From the NCBI GenBank assembly GCA_003153505.1, contig PLZA01000034.1, positions 1-38,330 of the forward strand: a stretch of DNA of 38,330 nucleotides. The letters run 5' to 3'. Made by a program: the position numbers and the translations under genes. The notes below the pieces were generated by a model. The model saw only the letters and a list, made by a program, of their open reading frames with translations, had not been told where the DNA came from and searched no databases. Positions 23,316 to 32,452 of this stretch are shown here, piece after piece. This stretch comes from Candidatus Dormiibacterota bacterium. GTDB lineage: Bacteria > Chloroflexota > Dormibacteria > Aeolococcales > Aeolococcaceae. Numbering within the stretch: position 1 is the stretch's first letter; each line of letters opens with the position of its first letter.

Positions 23316-23324
23316 ACGAGCCTC

Positions 23325-24650
23325 GTGGCCAGTCAACCAATGCGCATCCACTACCACACCGACTGTTATTGGTTCGGCGGCAGCGAGATCGCACTCCTCC
23401 TCCACGTCGAAGCCGCCTTCGACAGTGCCGATGTGGAACCGATCTTCACGTACCGAGCCGGGTCCGAGTATGAGTCCGGGCTTCGGACGCAGGCTTCGCG
23501 GAGAGTGCAGGCGAGGCGTCTACGCCTTCCAGACCCGGCAGATCTCAAGCAGGCACTCACCCACGGCAAGTCGCCGAGAGTGGCCAGGATGCTTCGCGGG
23601 GGCGTCTCACTGCTGCCCTTACGGCAACTGTGCCTGGCCTGGGACGTCGCCCGCATGTACGCGCTTTTCCGCGCCGGCGCGCCGGACGTCGTGCACATCA
23701 ACAACGGCGGCTATCCTGGCGCCATTTCGTGTAACGCGGCCGCGATCGCGGCTCGCGCAGCGCGTGTTCCGGTCGTTGTGTATGTGGTGAACAACGTCGC
23801 CATGGCCTACCACCGCCCAAGCCGTTTGCTCGACTACCCCGTGGATCGTTTGGTGGTCCGATCGGTCGACATGTTCGTCACCGCATCGATGATCGCGTCA
23901 CAGGCGCTGGCATCGGTGCTGCGGCTGGGCGAGGGGCAGCACACAGTGATCCCCAATGCGGCCAAGCCAGGAGCACCGACGGTGTCGCGGTCGGATGTCC
24001 GGCGCGACCTTAGGATATCCGACGATCACCTTGTCCTGCTGGTGATGGCGCGGCTCGAGAAGCGCAAGGGCCACACATTCCTGCTCCGCGCGCTGCCGCG
24101 GTTCCCCGACGATATCCGCGACAAGGTGACGGTGCTGGTGGCGGGCGTCGGTCCGGAACATGCAGCCCTGGAGGCGGAGTGTGCAACCCTTCGAATCGCC
24201 GATCACGTTCACTTCCTCGGCCAGCGCGACGATCGATGGTCGCTCTACGCGGCAGCCGATGTCGTCGTCCTCCCATCCATCAGCCACGAGGACATGCCGA
24301 TCGTGATCCTCGACGCGATGGCGGCCGGTCGTCCGGTTGTCGCGACCAGGGTGGCGGGCATTCCCGAGCAGGTGGTCGACGGCGTCACCGGGCGACTGGT
24401 TCCACCTGGCGACGCTGCGGCCCTCGCCGAAGCGCTTGCGGCAATCCTCGAGGACCCAACGGGTCGTGCGGCGATGGGCAAAGCGGCACGCGCGCGATAC
24501 GAGTCCAGATACACGCCGCAGCGGTTCGTCGACGCGTACCGCAAGCTGTATAGCTCCCTGCTGGAGCGTCGGCGTCCGCGGGAATCGCGGAACACGGCCG
24601 ACAGGCGCAATCCGGCAGCATCCGCAGGGAACCGCCGCGCATGCATCTGA
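23325..24650 (+). CDS. family 4 glycosyltransferase
   Basis: This is a retaining GT-B glycosyltransferase of 441 residues (436 from the alternative ATG 23340). It starts MRIHYHTDCYWFGGSEIALL after a few residues. It carries VVHINNGGYPGAIS, the donor-domain start LVLLVMARLEKRKGHTFLLRAL, and RPVVATRVAGIPEQVVDGVTGRLVPPGDA. The usual E-x7-E motif reads EDMPIVILDAM, with Asp in place of the second Glu; other parts of the donor site look normal. The GGYPGA phrase is shared with the GT4 at 19,577. Its 3' end overlaps the next methyltransferase by ten bases, so the two genes are coupled. Donor sugar unknown. Confidence 0.88.
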   Translation: MASQPMRIHYHTDCYWFGGSEIALLLHVEAAFDSADVEPIFTYRAGSEYESGLRTQASRRVQARRLRLPDPADLKQALTHGKSPRVARMLRGGVSLLPLRQLCLAWDVARMYALFRAGAPDVVHINNGGYPGAISCNAAAIAARAARVPVVVYVVNNVAMAYHRPSRLLDYPVDRLVVRSVDMFVTASMIASQALASVLRLGEGQHTVIPNAAKPGAPTVSRSDVRRDLRISDDHLVLLVMARLEKRKGHTFLLRALPRFPDDIRDKVTVLVAGVGPEHAALEAECATLRIADHVHFLGQRDDRWSLYAAADVVVLPSISHEDMPIVILDAMAAGRPVVATRVAGIPEQVVDGVTGRLVPPGDAAALAEALAAILEDPTGRAAMGKAARARYESRYTPQRFVDAYRKLYSSLLERRRPRESRNTADRRNPAASAGNRRACI

Positions 24651-25303
24651 ACAGCGTCCTCCTCTTCCGTCAGCACCTGCTGCCCCTCTTCACCTCCGGC
24701 GCGCACGTGCTCGAACTCGGTCCGGACGGCGATCCGTCCACCTACCAGCGTGAGGTGACAGTGCGCGTGACCTGGTCGACGGCCGATCTCGCATCTGAGG
24801 TCGATTCACAAGGCGGGCGCCTGTGGGGATCCGGCAGCGGCAGCGAGCTGACGTACCGGATGACCTCCGACTACGAGATCGAGGCGCCCGACGGAACCTT
24901 CGACATCGTGGTCTCTGGGCAGGTGATCGAGCACGTCCGCAAGCCGTGGCTCTGGCTGCGCGAGCTCGCGCGCGTCTGCAAGCCCGGCGGCCTGGTGCTG
25001 ACCGTCAACCCGGTGAGCTGGCCGTACCACGAGGCGCCGATCGACTGCTGGCGCATCTATCCGGAGGGCATGCGCGCGCTCTGCGAGGACGCGGGGTTGA
25101 CCGTCGAATTGTCGGTGTGGGAGAGCCTGGAACAGCGACCGCTGGCGTGGTACCCAGGCAAGTCCTACAACGCCGGCCGGGGGCCGAGAGGGCGGGCGCT
25201 CAACCGTGTGAAGGCGATCACCGGGTATCCCCTGACCATCGCCTTCGACACCGTGACCATCGCGCGCGAACCCACACCCGGCGCAACGCCGGCGGGTCAG
25301 TAA
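24641..25303 (+). CDS. SAM-dependent methyltransferase
   Basis: This 220-residue class I methyltransferase has motif I as VLELGPDGDPSTY, which is looser than usual (GP instead of GCG). It then has FDIVVSGQVIEHVRKPWLWLRELARVCKPGGLVLTVNPVSW and HEAPIDCWRIYPEGMRALCEDAGL, a pattern common in glycan-locus methyltransferases. It starts inside the 3' end of the GT4 gene and ends four bases from the stop of the opposing UDP-xylose synthase gene. The likely role is methyl decoration of the sugar added by the coupled GT4; this is inference from operon structure only. Confidence 0.8.
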   Translation: MHLNSVLLFRQHLLPLFTSGAHVLELGPDGDPSTYQREVTVRVTWSTADLASEVDSQGGRLWGSGSGSELTYRMTSDYEIEAPDGTFDIVVSGQVIEHVRKPWLWLRELARVCKPGGLVLTVNPVSWPYHEAPIDCWRIYPEGMRALCEDAGLTVELSVWESLEQRPLAWYPGKSYNAGRGPRGRALNRVKAITGYPLTIAFDTVTIAREPTPGATPAGQ

Positions 25304-25307
25304 GCGC

Positions 25308-26261
25308 TCAGTCCGCCGCGCGACCGGTCCGCCACCACGCCACCGTGCGGCGAAGCGCTTCCTCGAGCGGGACGTTTGCCTGCCAGTCGAGCTCGCGTCG
25401 CGCCACCGTGACATCGGGACAGCGCCGCTTCGGATCATCCACTGGCAGTGGATGCAACTCGATGGGGGACTCACTCGAGCAGCTGTCCCGCACCAACCCC
25501 GCGAGCTCGAGCATCGTGACCTCATGAGGATTGCCGAGGTTGACAGGCAACGTGTAGTTGGAGCGGAGCAGCCGCATCAACCCCTCGATCAGATCGTCGA
25601 CATAGCAGAGGCTCCGCGTCTGCGAGCCATCCCCGTACACCGTGATCGGCTCCCCGGCGAGCGCCTGGGTGATGAACTGCGGCACCGCACGGCCGTCCTG
25701 CTCGCGCATTCGGGGACCGAACGTGTTGAAGATTCGCGCGATGCGAACATCGACGCCACGCGCTCTGTTGAACGCCATCGTGAACGACTCCGAGACGCGC
25801 TTCGACTCGTCATAGACGCTGCGCGGACCGATCGGGTTCACATTGCCCCAGTACGTCTCTGTCTGCGGGTGCACGGCCGGGTCCCCGTACACCTCACTGG
25901 TCGACGCCATGAGGAAGCGCGCTCCCTTGTCCTCGGCCATGCGGAGCGCGTTCCGGGTCCCGAGTGTGCCGACTTCCAGAGTCGCCAGTGGATGACGCAG
26001 GTAGTCGACGGGCGACGCGAGCGAGGCAAAGTGCAGGACCGCGTCGACCGGGCCGTCGATAGTCCAGGCCGCGGATACGTCGTCGGTGCGCAGCGTGAAG
26101 CGCGGATCTCCAGCGAGGTGACGAACGTTGTGCCTGCTGCCAGTGATCAGGTTGTCGACGCAGATCACTTCGGCACCGTCCGCGAGCAGCCGGTCCGCAA
26201 GGTGCGACCCGAGGAATCCCGCGCCGCCTGTGACGACGACGCGCGACAGTGCCCAGGTCAT
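25308..26261 (-). CDS. uxs: UDP-glucuronate decarboxylase (UDP-xylose synthase)
   Basis: This 317-residue extended SDR converts UDP-glucuronic acid to UDP-xylose with NAD+. It has GGAGFLG (residues 12-18), [12 protein letters not shown] (35-46), STSEVYGDP with E123, Y150-x3-K154 (SVYDESKR), and the UXS-specific run [28 protein letters not shown] follows. The frame is open far upstream, but ATG 26261 overlaps the stop of ugd as ATGA, so the true start is here and the two are coupled. The direct upstream enzyme (Ugd) makes its substrate. A UDP-galacturonate or other decarboxylase is less likely given the family signature. Confidence 0.9.
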   Translation of the reverse strand: MTWALSRVVVTGGAGFLGSHLADRLLADGAEVICVDNLITGSRHNVRHLAGDPRFTLRTDDVSAAWTIDGPVDAVLHFASLASPVDYLRHPLATLEVGTLGTRNALRMAEDKGARFLMASTSEVYGDPAVHPQTETYWGNVNPIGPRSVYDESKRVSESFTMAFNRARGVDVRIARIFNTFGPRMREQDGRAVPQFITQALAGEPITVYGDGSQTRSLCYVDDLIEGLMRLLRSNYTLPVNLGNPHEVTMLELAGLVRDSCSSESPIELHPLPVDDPKRRCPDVTVARRELDWQANVPLEEALRRTVAWWRTGRAAD

Positions 26262-27631
26262 GGCACCGCGACAAGCTCCGCACGTGGCTTGGAGCCGGGC
26301 TTTGCGCGCTTGAGGGGCCGGGGCTTGCGAATCGGCCGGCCCACACCGATGTACGTGAACCCGAGGTCGACCAACTGATCCACCGGAAGGCAGTTGCGTC
26401 CGTCGACCACAAGGTGACGGCGAACAAGCGTCGCCGCCCGAGGCCAGTCGAGCGCGACGTATTCCGGCCACTCGGTCACCACCACCACCGCGTCGGCACC
26501 GGCGATGCACGCGTAGGGATCGTCGACGAGGTCCGTTCGCGGCAGGAGCGGCCGAGCATTCGCCATGGCCACCGGGTCGGTCGCGACCACCGACGCGCCG
26601 AGATCCTCGAGGTGGCGTATGACGTCGATCGATGCGGCCTGCCGGACATCGTCGGTCCCTGGCTTGAACGAGAGGCCCAGCACCGCGATTCGCCGCTTCG
26701 CGAGCTTCCCGTTGAGCGCACGCTGGATCTTTGCGACGAACCGGCTTCGGGCCTGCTGGTTCACCTCGACAGCCGCCCTGAGGAGCTGGAAGTTCTGCCC
26801 GTGGTAGCTCGCAGCCTGGTCCAGGGCACGCACGTCCTTCGGGAAGCACGAGCCACCGAATCCGAGGCCCGCCCCCAGGAAGGCGCGGCCGATGCGCTCG
26901 TCGGTGCCGATGCCGTCGGCGACCGAGCTCACATCGGCGCCGGTGTACTCGCAGAGCTGCGCCATCTCGTTGATGAACGAGATCTTCAGTGCCAGGAAGG
27001 CGTTGACGCCGTACTTGATGAGCTCCGCGCTGGTCGAGTCCGTGATCCGGACGGGTGCGTCGAGATGTCCGAAGAGCAGCGCCACGCGCTTGCAGGCCTC
27101 CGGGTCGTCGCCGCCGATGACCACCTGGGGTGGCTGGCGGAAGTCGCGGACCGCGCTGCCCTCGGCGAGGAACTCGGGGCACACGGCGAGCGGCACGACG
27201 CGACCGTTGCGGCGGCAGAGAGAGCGCAGCGACGCGGTCGTCCCCGGAGGCACCGTGCTCTTGATGACGATCACGGTCTCGGGTCCCGCGTGCTGCACCG
27301 CCTGGGTCAACGCCGCGCGGACCTGGGTCAGGTCGGCCCGACCGTCACCGAGAGGGGGCGTGCCCACCGCGAGCATGATGATCTGAGCCCCGTCCATGGC
27401 GGTCGCAGCGTCCTCGTGGAGCTCGAGCCTGCCGTTGGCGAGGACCTCGGCGAGCAGCTCGTCGAGCAGCGGCTCATGGATCGGCGCCCTGCCCCGTCGC
27501 AACAGCGCGAGCCGAGCGGCATCGATGTCGAGGAGCCGGACGTCGACACCCGCGTCGGCGAGGCATGCGGCGGTGACCAGCCCGACATAGCCCGCGCCGA
27601 CCATGCACAGCGGATTCGGGCGATCCGCCAT
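26258..27631 (-). CDS. ugd: UDP-glucose 6-dehydrogenase
   Basis: Ugd oxidises UDP-glucose to UDP-glucuronic acid with two NAD+. The 457-residue protein has the usual length. It shows [16 protein letters not shown] (residues 10-25), [25 protein letters not shown], the lysine in [20 protein letters not shown] (about K206), and the catalytic cysteine C262 in [30 protein letters not shown] marks the C-terminal domain. I took ATG 27631; a longer frame upstream has no family similarity. An AAAGGA motif lies about 12 bases before the ATG and TATTGT at 27662-27667, so this gene has a short leader. It heads the ugd-uxs unit. Confidence 0.95.
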   Translation of the reverse strand: MADRPNPLCMVGAGYVGLVTAACLADAGVDVRLLDIDAARLALLRRGRAPIHEPLLDELLAEVLANGRLELHEDAATAMDGAQIIMLAVGTPPLGDGRADLTQVRAALTQAVQHAGPETVIVIKSTVPPGTTASLRSLCRRNGRVVPLAVCPEFLAEGSAVRDFRQPPQVVIGGDDPEACKRVALLFGHLDAPVRITDSTSAELIKYGVNAFLALKISFINEMAQLCEYTGADVSSVADGIGTDERIGRAFLGAGLGFGGSCFPKDVRALDQAASYHGQNFQLLRAAVEVNQQARSRFVAKIQRALNGKLAKRRIAVLGLSFKPGTDDVRQAASIDVIRHLEDLGASVVATDPVAMANARPLLPRTDLVDDPYACIAGADAVVVVTEWPEYVALDWPRAATLVRRHLVVDGRNCLPVDQLVDLGFTYIGVGRPIRKPRPLKRAKPGSKPRAELVAVP

Positions 27632-27661
27632 CGAGTTCGAAGTCCTTTCAGCCACGGGCCA

Positions 27662-27667
27662 ACAATA
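27662..27667 (-). promoter_or_regulatory. -10 candidate of ugd-uxs
   Basis: TATTGT on the minus strand lies 30 nt before the ugd ATG, leaving room for a leader with an AAAGGA ribosome binding site. This is the leadered type of promoter. Confidence 0.3.
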
Positions 27668-27671
27668 CGGG

Positions 27672-28739
27672 TCAGGGGCGCCGCTGCTGCAAGACGGGCG
27701 GTGATGCGGCAAGGGACGGCGGCGTGCCACCCCCGGTAGGCGCCCCTCTCGCGGTCGCAGCCACCCCGGCCCAGAAGCCGAGGCCCCAGGCAACGTGCAT
27801 CACCATGAAGGCTGCTGGGATCCGTACGCGGACCGCCACCGGCTCGCGGGCGCCGGCCAGCTGGGCGGCAATGACGCAGCCGGCCACATATATCGCGGCG
27901 CCTCCGACGCTCAGGCGCCTTCCACGGCGCGTCAAGGCCAGCAGTGCGGCCGCCGGGATGGCCGCGACCAGTGCAGGAGCGGCGAGATGGTGGGGACGGA
28001 TCACCCCAGGACTGGCGCGAGCGACGCGAACCTTGCCCCGGCCGTAGCGGTAGTACTGGCGTGCGAGCGGGACCAGGCCATCGCGAACGTGATAGCGGGT
28101 GCGGATGTCCGGCGTGTAGAGGATCCGCCCGCCGGTCGACCTGATCCGGTGATTGAGCTCGTAGTCCTCGTGAGGGGGATAGGCCTCGTTGAACAGGCCA
28201 ACTCGCTCGAACGCGCTGCGGCGGAAGGTCCCAAGGAAGACCGTCGGCATCTCCTGCTCTCGGGCCGAGTACCTGAATCCGGCACCCCCCACTCCGAACG
28301 GTGAGGCCATCGCGCGTGCGATCGCGCGGCCGGAGACACCATCGCCGGCAGCCTCCTGCAGCCCACCGACATTGTCAGCGCCTGTCGACAGCAGGAGTTC
28401 AACCGAGCGGCGCAGATGGTTGCTGCCCCATTCGGCATGGCCGTCCTGGCGGGCGATCACCGAGCCACGGCTGGTCATGATGGCCCGGTTGAGCCCGGCC
28501 GCCTGCAGCCGCCCGGGATTGTCGATGAGGCGGACGTTGCCATGGCCGTCCGCAATCCTCTGCACGATCGCCCCGGTGCGGTCGGTCGAACCTCCGTCGG
28601 CGACGATCACCTCGAACCGATCTGCCGGATAGTCCTGTGCCAGAACCGAATTCAGGCACGCCTCGATGTGGCGCTCTTCATTGAAAACCGGAATGACCAC
28701 GCTGACGAAGGGGAGTTCGGTGGACGTCGTGTCATTCAT
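27672..28739 (-). CDS. ExoA-like family 2 glycosyltransferase with membrane tail
   Basis: This 355-residue GT2 enzyme resembles the succinoglycan-type ExoA group. It has FVSVVIPVFNEERHIEACL (about residues 10-28), VIVADGGSTDRTG, ARQDGHAEW in place of a plain DxD, PPHEDYELNHRIRS with the ED pair, and YYRYGRGKVRVA. Two or three hydrophobic segments follow (about residues 255-330), as in membrane-bound members. I took ATG 28739; the frame upstream is antisense to the sugar phosphotransferase gene. It is divergent from that gene with 46 bases between. A GAGATT lies 7 nt before the ATG as a weak -10. Donor unknown. Confidence 0.87.
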   Translation of the reverse strand: MNDTTSTELPFVSVVIPVFNEERHIEACLNSVLAQDYPADRFEVIVADGGSTDRTGAIVQRIADGHGNVRLIDNPGRLQAAGLNRAIMTSRGSVIARQDGHAEWGSNHLRRSVELLLSTGADNVGGLQEAAGDGVSGRAIARAMASPFGVGGAGFRYSAREQEMPTVFLGTFRRSAFERVGLFNEAYPPHEDYELNHRIRSTGGRILYTPDIRTRYHVRDGLVPLARQYYRYGRGKVRVARASPGVIRPHHLAAPALVAAIPAAALLALTRRGRRLSVGGAAIYVAGCVIAAQLAGAREPVAVRVRIPAAFMVMHVAWGLGFWAGVAATARGAPTGGGTPPSLAASPPVLQQRRP

Positions 28740-28760
28740 CGTGGGCAATCTCTCAGCCGC

Positions 28761-28772
28761 ACGGTAAACCGT
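28761..28772. promoter_or_regulatory. inverted repeat between divergent starts
   Basis: ACGGT-AA-ACCGT forms a 5-bp-arm inverted repeat that directly precedes the TAGGCT -10 of the sugar phosphotransferase gene. It lies midway between two divergent genes, a position suited to an operator, but no cognate regulator is known here. Confidence 0.25.
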
Positions 28773-28778
28773 TAGGCT
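28773..28778 (+). promoter_or_regulatory. -10 element of the sugar-phosphate transferase gene
   Basis: TAGGCT ends 7 nt before ATG 28786, with no ribosome binding site in TCTTTTG. It supports the ATG over the in-frame TTG at 28783. Confidence 0.45.
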
Positions 28779-28785
28779 TCTTTTG

Positions 28786-30162
28786 ATGATCGCCCAGGAC
28801 GTTCCGGGCGCCACGGTTGCGGCCGGCCGGCGGGGAATCCTCGCTTCTGAACGAAAATTGCTCCTCGCTGGGGGCGACTCTGTCCTCGTTGCGGCCTCCC
28901 TGATTATCGCGTTCAACCTCCGCTCCGGACCCATCCAGCACGCCGCACTGACCATTCCCTGGGCGGGTGTGGCGCTCGCGACGGGCATCTGGCTGGCTGC
29001 CGCGCTGATGGTCGACGCGTACGATCTTCACCAGGCAGTCAGCGTTCGCGGCATCTTCCGCGTCGTCGCGATCAACGTGACGCTTGAGACGATTGCCCTG
29101 CTCGTCGTGTTCTTCGCCGTGCCCTATGGCGTCACGAGACCGACGATTCTGATCTGGGTTCCAGTGGCCGCCATCACCGTGTTGTGCTGGCGCCTGTTCT
29201 ACCGCCGCGTTTTCGCCCGGGCCATCTTCGCTGGGCGGATCCTTCTTGTCGCGGATGCCGACATCATCGATCGGGTCTGGCCCGAGGTCGACGAGCAGAT
29301 GGCCGGGCTCTACCGGGTCGTCGGCACGATTCACCCGGCCGATCCGGATGCCGGGGATCGCATCGCCATCACCGCGGCGGAACACGACGCCGATCAGATC
29401 GTCCTTGGTGCCGAAGAGGATCTGCCGACGGATCTCTTCAAGGGCCTGGTCGAGTGCTACGACCGCGGCATGGTGGTGCGATCGGTGGCCGACGTGTACG
29501 AGGAGCTGACCGGGCGGTTGCTCGTGGAGCGGCTCCGCCAGACCTGGCTGCTCTCGCTGCAGCAGCGTGGCGAGAGGTCACGCGTCTACGCGCTCTTCAA
29601 GCGAGTCGTCGACATCGTGGCCGGCTTGATCGGTCTGGTGCTCCTCGGGATCCTCCTTCCCTTTGTCTGGGCTGCGATCAAGATCGAGGATCGAGGGCCG
29701 GTCTTCCATCGCCAGGTGAGGGTCGGCCACTTCGGCAAGCACTTCGAAATCGTGAAACTCCGGACCATGCGTGTTCCGAGAGGCGAGGCGTTGCAGTGGA
29801 CCGCCGAGGACGATGAGCGCATCACCAGAGTCGGTGCTGTGCTCCGGCGCCTGCACCTCGACGAAATGCCCCAGGCGTGGAACATTCTGCGCGGCGATAT
29901 GAGCGTCGTCGGTCCGCGGCCAGAGCAGCCCCACTATGTCGAGACGCTGAGCGAGAGCATCCCGTACTACAACACCAGGCTCTCGGTTCGACCGGGCCTC
30001 ACCGGTTGGGCTCAGGTGAACTACGGCTATGCCGGCGACGTTGGCGGATCGAACATCAAGCTCTCGTACGACCTCTACTACATCAAGCGACAGTCGGTCG
30101 CACTCGACCTGCTCATCATGGCGCGCACGGTCTTTGCGGTAGCCACGCTCAAGGGTCGCTGA
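28786..30162 (+). CDS. polyprenyl-phosphate sugar-1-phosphate transferase (WbaP/PssY family)
   Basis: This is the likely initiating enzyme of the polysaccharide: it moves a sugar 1-phosphate from a UDP-sugar to undecaprenyl phosphate. The 458-residue protein has four N-terminal hydrophobic helices (about residues 25-140) and a poorly conserved middle domain. Its C-terminal catalytic domain (about 265-455) opens with FKRVVDIVAGLIGLVLLGILL. It carries VKLRTM, the D-E pair in LHLDEMPQAWNILRGDMSVV, VGPRPEQ, and RPGLTGWAQVNYGYAGD. Both catalytic acids look intact. It is the only such transferase in the window. The sugar specificity (Glc, Gal, GlcNAc or a deoxysugar) is not readable. Confidence 0.92.
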   Translation: MIAQDVPGATVAAGRRGILASERKLLLAGGDSVLVAASLIIAFNLRSGPIQHAALTIPWAGVALATGIWLAAALMVDAYDLHQAVSVRGIFRVVAINVTLETIALLVVFFAVPYGVTRPTILIWVPVAAITVLCWRLFYRRVFARAIFAGRILLVADADIIDRVWPEVDEQMAGLYRVVGTIHPADPDAGDRIAITAAEHDADQIVLGAEEDLPTDLFKGLVECYDRGMVVRSVADVYEELTGRLLVERLRQTWLLSLQQRGERSRVYALFKRVVDIVAGLIGLVLLGILLPFVWAAIKIEDRGPVFHRQVRVGHFGKHFEIVKLRTMRVPRGEALQWTAEDDERITRVGAVLRRLHLDEMPQAWNILRGDMSVVGPRPEQPHYVETLSESIPYYNTRLSVRPGLTGWAQVNYGYAGDVGGSNIKLSYDLYYIKRQSVALDLLIMARTVFAVATLKGR

Positions 30163-30174
30163 GCTCGATCCGGC

Positions 30175-32316
30175 GTGCCCTTCCAGGACTTCGCGCAAAT
30201 CCTTCCCGGGGTGGTGGCCGTTGCCTTCCTCCCCGGCTTCGCGCTCGCCACGCTGCTCGCCCCGACGTGGCGCGCTTGGCAGCGGCTCGCAATGGCGCCC
30301 GGACTGTCGGCAGGTTTCATCGGGATCTACGGACTGGCGCTCCACGACGTGCACGTCCCATTCGAGCCCATCACCGTGCTTCCGGTCCTCCTCGTGCTCG
30401 GCGTCGGCGCGGCCGTGCGGTGGCGCTGGACGGAACCACAAGCTGCTGCGAAACATCCGTGGTGGCTGCCGATTCCGGCGTTGCTCGTCGGCGTGACCAG
30501 CGCCGCGGTGTTCGCCTGGGCGCTCCATGGACAGGTCCTGCCTCCGGACTGGGATGCGCCGACTCACGCAGGGGTGGTCAACGCGATCGTCCGGACCCAC
30601 GACGTGCTGCCGCTGTTTCCCATCCCGCTCGAGGGATCTGACTTCGTTCGAGCGCGGCCCGGATTTGAGGCGACTGCGGCGGTCGTCTCGTGGCTCGGTG
30701 CGCCATCTCCAGCCGGCGCGATGGCGCCGATCATCACGGCGAGCCTCGTCGTGCTCCCGCTCTCGCTGACGTTGCTGACTCTCGAAGCCACTGGTTCGGT
30801 GGCACTCGCGGCAGCCGTCCCGTTCTTCGCGATCGGGCTCATCTTCCCCAGCGGCCAGGCAATCATCGGACGGTTTCCGGAGACCGTCGACTCGACACTC
30901 ATCGTTCCATTCATCGTCGCCCTGCTGCGGGTCATCCGGGGTCGAACGACACGCCAGAACGCGATCCTGCTCGGAGCGATCACGGCGTCGATCTGGGTGA
31001 TCCACGGACTTGAGGCGATCACCGCACTGGTCGTTGCATGCGGACTGCTCGCGGCGGCAGTGGTCCAGGTCGTGCGGTCGTCGCCGCGAACCGGTCTCAT
31101 CCGGTTGGGGATCGCGCTGGGCGCCGCAGCTGCCGGTGCCGTGGCCGTGACCGTGATCACGCGGATTCCTTATGTGCCGCCACTGACCAGAACCCAACCC
31201 GCTCAGTTCGTCCTGTCGACGGCGCACATGCCCCTGAAGCCGCATCACATCCTGGTGCTGATTGCGCAGACCGATCTCCTCGGTCCGGCAGCACTCGCGC
31301 TCTATTGCATCGGTGCCATCGCCATGCTCATCCGGCGCCGGATGCTCTGGGTGCTGGTCGCGCAGGTGCTGCTCCTTCTCATCATGGCGGACGACCTCTA
31401 CCTCCACTACCTCCACCGCATCTGGTCGGTCATCTACCCGTGGGGCGACACCGACCGTGTCCTCGGCATTCAGTACTGGCTGATCCCACTCGTGCTGGCG
31501 TTCGGTCTCTTCGCGCTCGGCGACCTGATGCGGTCGTTGTCGAGAACTCGCAGGCTCTGGGTCGGCGTGTCAGCCGCCGTCGTGGTGCTCGCAGCGATCA
31601 CTGTCGTGGCACGCCACCCGCTCGAACAGGCCTGGATCAAATTCTGGGAGCCGGACTCCGTCGTGCTCTACCCCTTGGGACCGTTCAACCAGATGGTCGA
31701 CTTCAGACAATGGTTTGCTCCCCTCGGACTCGTGGTCATCGTGGTGCTCGGCGCCTGGATCGCTGCCGTGCGCCGGATGACCATTCCGAGTGTCCTTCGG
31801 GACAGGATCGGCGCCATGGCGCAGAAGTTCGACGCTCCCGGCGCCGTCTTGAGCTTGCTGCTCGTGGTCGCGGTTGTTGTCGGCGCGGCAACCGAGCTCG
31901 GCGTCTACAGATATGAGGTGGCCACGCGATCGCTCGTATCGCCGGCAGACCTGACCGTGCTGTCATCCATGTCAAAAACGCTGCCCAAGGGGAGCCTCGT
32001 CCTGACCAACGGCGGCGACGATGCCGGGATGTGGATGGCGGGACTCACAGACCTTACCCCCCTGGTTCCCAATGGTTACGCCTTCGGCGCGCTGGATGTT
32101 CCGTTCGAGACCGCGCTGGAGAATGCTTGCACCGACCCGACCGGCGCGGAGGCTGCCGTCGCGCGGGTCGACGCCGTCTTCGTCGGTTCGTTGCGTATCG
32201 CGTCGCCGCTGTACGGGTGGAACGTGAGCTGTATCGCCCAATTGCCCAACCTGCGCCTGATCGCCTCGGCACCCTGGGATGGCACGATGTCCGCCGGTTT
32301 CGCCGTCATCAAGTAG
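30175..32316 (+). CDS. large GT-C-like multi-pass membrane protein
   Basis: This 713-residue protein starts at GTG 30175, twelve bases after the sugar-phosphate transferase, so it is probably cotranscribed with it. It has about a dozen hydrophobic helices. An early outer loop carries PDWDAPTHAGVVNAIVRTHD, with acidic residues where GT-C enzymes hold their catalytic Asp, and WVIHGLEAITALV lies further on. A C-terminal soluble domain (about residues 580-713) follows. The build resembles DUF6541-type proteins of actinobacterial envelope loci, a comparison from memory. The layout parallels the 14,466 gene, though sequence similarity between them is low. A role as outer-face glycosyltransferase or polymerase is inferred. 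Confidence 0.6.
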   Translation: MPFQDFAQILPGVVAVAFLPGFALATLLAPTWRAWQRLAMAPGLSAGFIGIYGLALHDVHVPFEPITVLPVLLVLGVGAAVRWRWTEPQAAAKHPWWLPIPALLVGVTSAAVFAWALHGQVLPPDWDAPTHAGVVNAIVRTHDVLPLFPIPLEGSDFVRARPGFEATAAVVSWLGAPSPAGAMAPIITASLVVLPLSLTLLTLEATGSVALAAAVPFFAIGLIFPSGQAIIGRFPETVDSTLIVPFIVALLRVIRGRTTRQNAILLGAITASIWVIHGLEAITALVVACGLLAAAVVQVVRSSPRTGLIRLGIALGAAAAGAVAVTVITRIPYVPPLTRTQPAQFVLSTAHMPLKPHHILVLIAQTDLLGPAALALYCIGAIAMLIRRRMLWVLVAQVLLLLIMADDLYLHYLHRIWSVIYPWGDTDRVLGIQYWLIPLVLAFGLFALGDLMRSLSRTRRLWVGVSAAVVVLAAITVVARHPLEQAWIKFWEPDSVVLYPLGPFNQMVDFRQWFAPLGLVVIVVLGAWIAAVRRMTIPSVLRDRIGAMAQKFDAPGAVLSLLLVVAVVVGAATELGVYRYEVATRSLVSPADLTVLSSMSKTLPKGSLVLTNGGDDAGMWMAGLTDLTPLVPNGYAFGALDVPFETALENACTDPTGAEAAVARVDAVFVGSLRIASPLYGWNVSCIAQLPNLRLIASAPWDGTMSAGFAVIK

Positions 32317-32419
32317 GCGACGAGTGCCCGTCGCAAGCCAGGCGGCGCGCCGAGCAGCCGGGTCGATCAATCAGTTCTCACCTCAGCCGATCCTCAGGTA
32401 AACGGGTGGGCGCTCCCGC

Positions 32420-32452
32420 TATCCTCGGGCGGACGTCGATTCAGGGAGAGGA
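32420..32452 (+). promoter_or_regulatory. promoter -10 and ribosome binding site of the propeller gene
   Basis: TATCCT (32420-32425) is a -10 candidate, and GGGAGAGGA (32444-32452) is a purine-rich ribosome binding site touching the ATG. This is a leadered arrangement. The remaining bases from 32317 hold nothing recognisable. Confidence 0.4.

Noticed and set aside
25308..27182. A single 624-codon minus-strand open frame suggesting a fusion ahead of the UDP-xylose synthase
   Set aside because: The first 307 codons lie within ugd in another frame and show no family features; ATG 26261 overlapping the ugd stop is the natural start.
29578..31416. 612-codon minus-strand open frame
   Set aside because: It is antisense to the sugar-phosphate transferase and the 713-residue gene, both with clear motifs; the translation is unlike any protein family.
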